Assembly (NCBI GenBank): GCA_002189035.1
Contig: NEEC01000014.1
Location: 1,676,501 to 1,740,500 of the forward strand
Origin: Utricularia gibba
Lineage: Eukaryota; Streptophyta; Magnoliopsida; Lamiales; Lentibulariaceae
DNA length: 64,000 nucleotides
Reading direction: 5' to 3'
The translations under genes and the position numbers were made by a program. Position 1 is the first letter of the stretch. Every line of letters begins with the position of its first letter. The notes under the pieces were generated by a model. That model ran no database searches, was not told where the DNA came from, and worked only from the letters and a program-made list of their open reading frames with translations. This document shows positions 62,976 to 64,000 of this stretch, piece by piece.

Positions 62976-64000
62976 ATGGATAGCAAGGGAGTGGGTATTG
63001 TAGTTAAGATGATGAAAGGTGCAGCCTTTGCTATCAGGTTATGCTTTCGAAAAGTTTGTGATCATCCGCTCCTTGTGGGCATGCTATGTTTCTTGATTTA
63101 TCTGTACGTATCATTTCCACTCTTTTTCTCATGGTTGTTGGCCGTTTCCCCTGTCCTTGTGTGTACTGCCATTTTGCTTGGAGTACTTTTGAGTTATGGT
63201 GAACCGAATTTCCCTCAAGTACATGTCGAAGAGAGGAAAACTCATGACTCGGCTGCAGTGAAAATTGGGCTGACAAAGGATTCTTCTATCGGTGAGGAAA
63301 GTGAAGGGTTATATATAGAGAGACTTAGCAAGGAACCAATTATGCAATCCGATTATAGGTTTGGTGGTGATATTGGAGAGGAATATTCCAGTGATGCAGA
63401 TTTCGTGGCCAAGGAAAGGTCACAAGAAGTTGATTTCAGTGATATTGAAAGCATTGGTGCAAAAGTTGAGGTCGATGATCTACGGTGCAAAGATGGCGAT
63501 AGTGAGAGTGCAGCTTTGGACAATGATTATGGCTTTGTGAAGTTGAATGATGAGCCTGAGTCAGGTGATGAGAAATCTGAATGTGATTCGTTTGACTCCG
63601 AGAGAGTAAATGTTGATTCTCTTGATTCTCTTCCTCGATCCCCATGGAGAAGATTTGAAGAGGTGGGTGATGAAGAGATAGAAGTGCTCGTTGAGAAGCA
63701 TCAGAGAGAGGAAGAGGAAGAGGAGGAGGACGATGCGTATGACTCAGAGAGCGATCATGCTGAGGGGTCCTCTCCGGATGCTTCCATGGCTGACATTTTG
63801 CCGATGCTCGATGAGCTCCACCCCTTATTAGATGAAGAGACTCCTCAACCTATTGAGGTGGCTCATGGAGACTCTGATGCAGCATCAGAGAGATCATCGA
63901 AATTGAGCTCTACTGGTAACTCGGATGCAGAGATAGAAAATCACGAAGACTTGGAAGTTGCAGATGAAGAGAATGAAGATGTTCAAGGAGAAAATGAAGA
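62976..64000 (+). CDS. acidic membrane-anchored plant protein, 3' part beyond the window
   Basis: The ATG at 62976 opens a frame that stays open to the window end (about 341 residues seen). The first 85 or so residues hold two adjacent hydrophobic segments (about 32-48 and 50-72: LLVGMLCFLIYLYVSF and LLAVSPVLVCTAILLG). The remainder is long, Asp/Glu/Ser-rich and low in complexity, with a poly-Glu stretch (EEEEEEEDDAYDSESD). This layout matches a plant family loosely labelled cardiomyopathy-associated or titin-like (for example At5g17910). Its function is unknown to me. It is probably an ER-anchored protein with a disordered cytosolic tail. The downstream exons are not visible. Confidence 0.82.
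   Translation, partial: MDSKGVGIVVKMMKGAAFAIRLCFRKVCDHPLLVGMLCFLIYLYVSFPLFFSWLLAVSPVLVCTAILLGVLLSYGEPNFPQVHVEERKTHDSAAVKIGLTKDSSIGEESEGLYIERLSKEPIMQSDYRFGGDIGEEYSSDADFVAKERSQEVDFSDIESIGAKVEVDDLRCKDGDSESAALDNDYGFVKLNDEPESGDEKSECDSFDSERVNVDSLDSLPRSPWRRFEEVGDEEIEVLVEKHQREEEEEEEDDAYDSESDHAEGSSPDASMADILPMLDELHPLLDEETPQPIEVAHGDSDAASERSSKLSSTGNSDAEIENHEDLEVADEENEDVQGENE

Overview
This is nuclear DNA of a flowering plant, and the gene content points to a eudicot. The genes are interrupted by GT-AG introns with in-phase splice joints. The proteins belong to plant families: R2R3-MYB, ATL RING-H2, HD-Zip II, homogentisate phytyltransferase, plastid KAS III, a CAT-type amino acid transporter and an ARAD-like GT47. 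An asterid (perhaps Lamiales) is a guess from protein flavour only. There is no operon, phage or CRISPR structure. I see no autonomous transposon and no viral sequence.

I support 21 genes, and most reading frames can be reconstructed exon by exon.
Left part (1-17.6 kb): a PRELI/MSF1 protein (cut by the window start), an ATL46/47-type RING-H2 ligase, a subgroup-14 MYB (MYB36-like), ZFP2, KAS III and the HAD phosphatase GPP2.
Middle (17.6-38.3 kb): NADPH-cytochrome P450 reductase (18 exons), homogentisate phytyltransferase (12 exons), a small plant protein of unknown function, a nucleotide-sugar/triose-phosphate-type transporter, an HD-Zip II factor, RRS1 (ribosome biogenesis) and a subgroup-1 MYB (MYB60-like). 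A 6.4 kb stretch without genes follows.
Right part (44.7-64 kb): CAT2-type transporter, NADH-cytochrome b5 reductase CBR1, an ARAD-like GT47, RFC3, a cation/calcium exchanger, a plastid DUF309-type protein, HINT1, and the start of a long acidic membrane-anchored protein that runs off the window.

The genes are functionally mixed (lipid and tocopherol synthesis, P450 and b5 electron supply, ribosome and replication factors, transporters, transcription factors). Nothing suggests a biosynthetic cluster. Two groups of neighbours look collinear with two Arabidopsis chromosome 5 segments (from memory): MYB36-ZFP2-GPP2 and CBR1-CCX-acidic membrane protein.

The most important observation concerns sequence quality or gene decay. 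Seven genes are each broken by what amounts to the loss of exactly one base: ATL, ZFP2, HD-Zip II, MYB60, CBR1, CCX and DUF309. Five of the seven losses fall in G/C homopolymers of 4-5 bases, and in each case the conserved remainder of the protein resumes in the shifted frame. Homopolymer under-calling in the assembly is the simplest reading, so automatic gene models here would be truncated or given false introns. Three GC-AG introns, a SINE-like element and an AT-rich 108-bp tandem repeat are the other notable structures. I found no convincing undescribed biological system.
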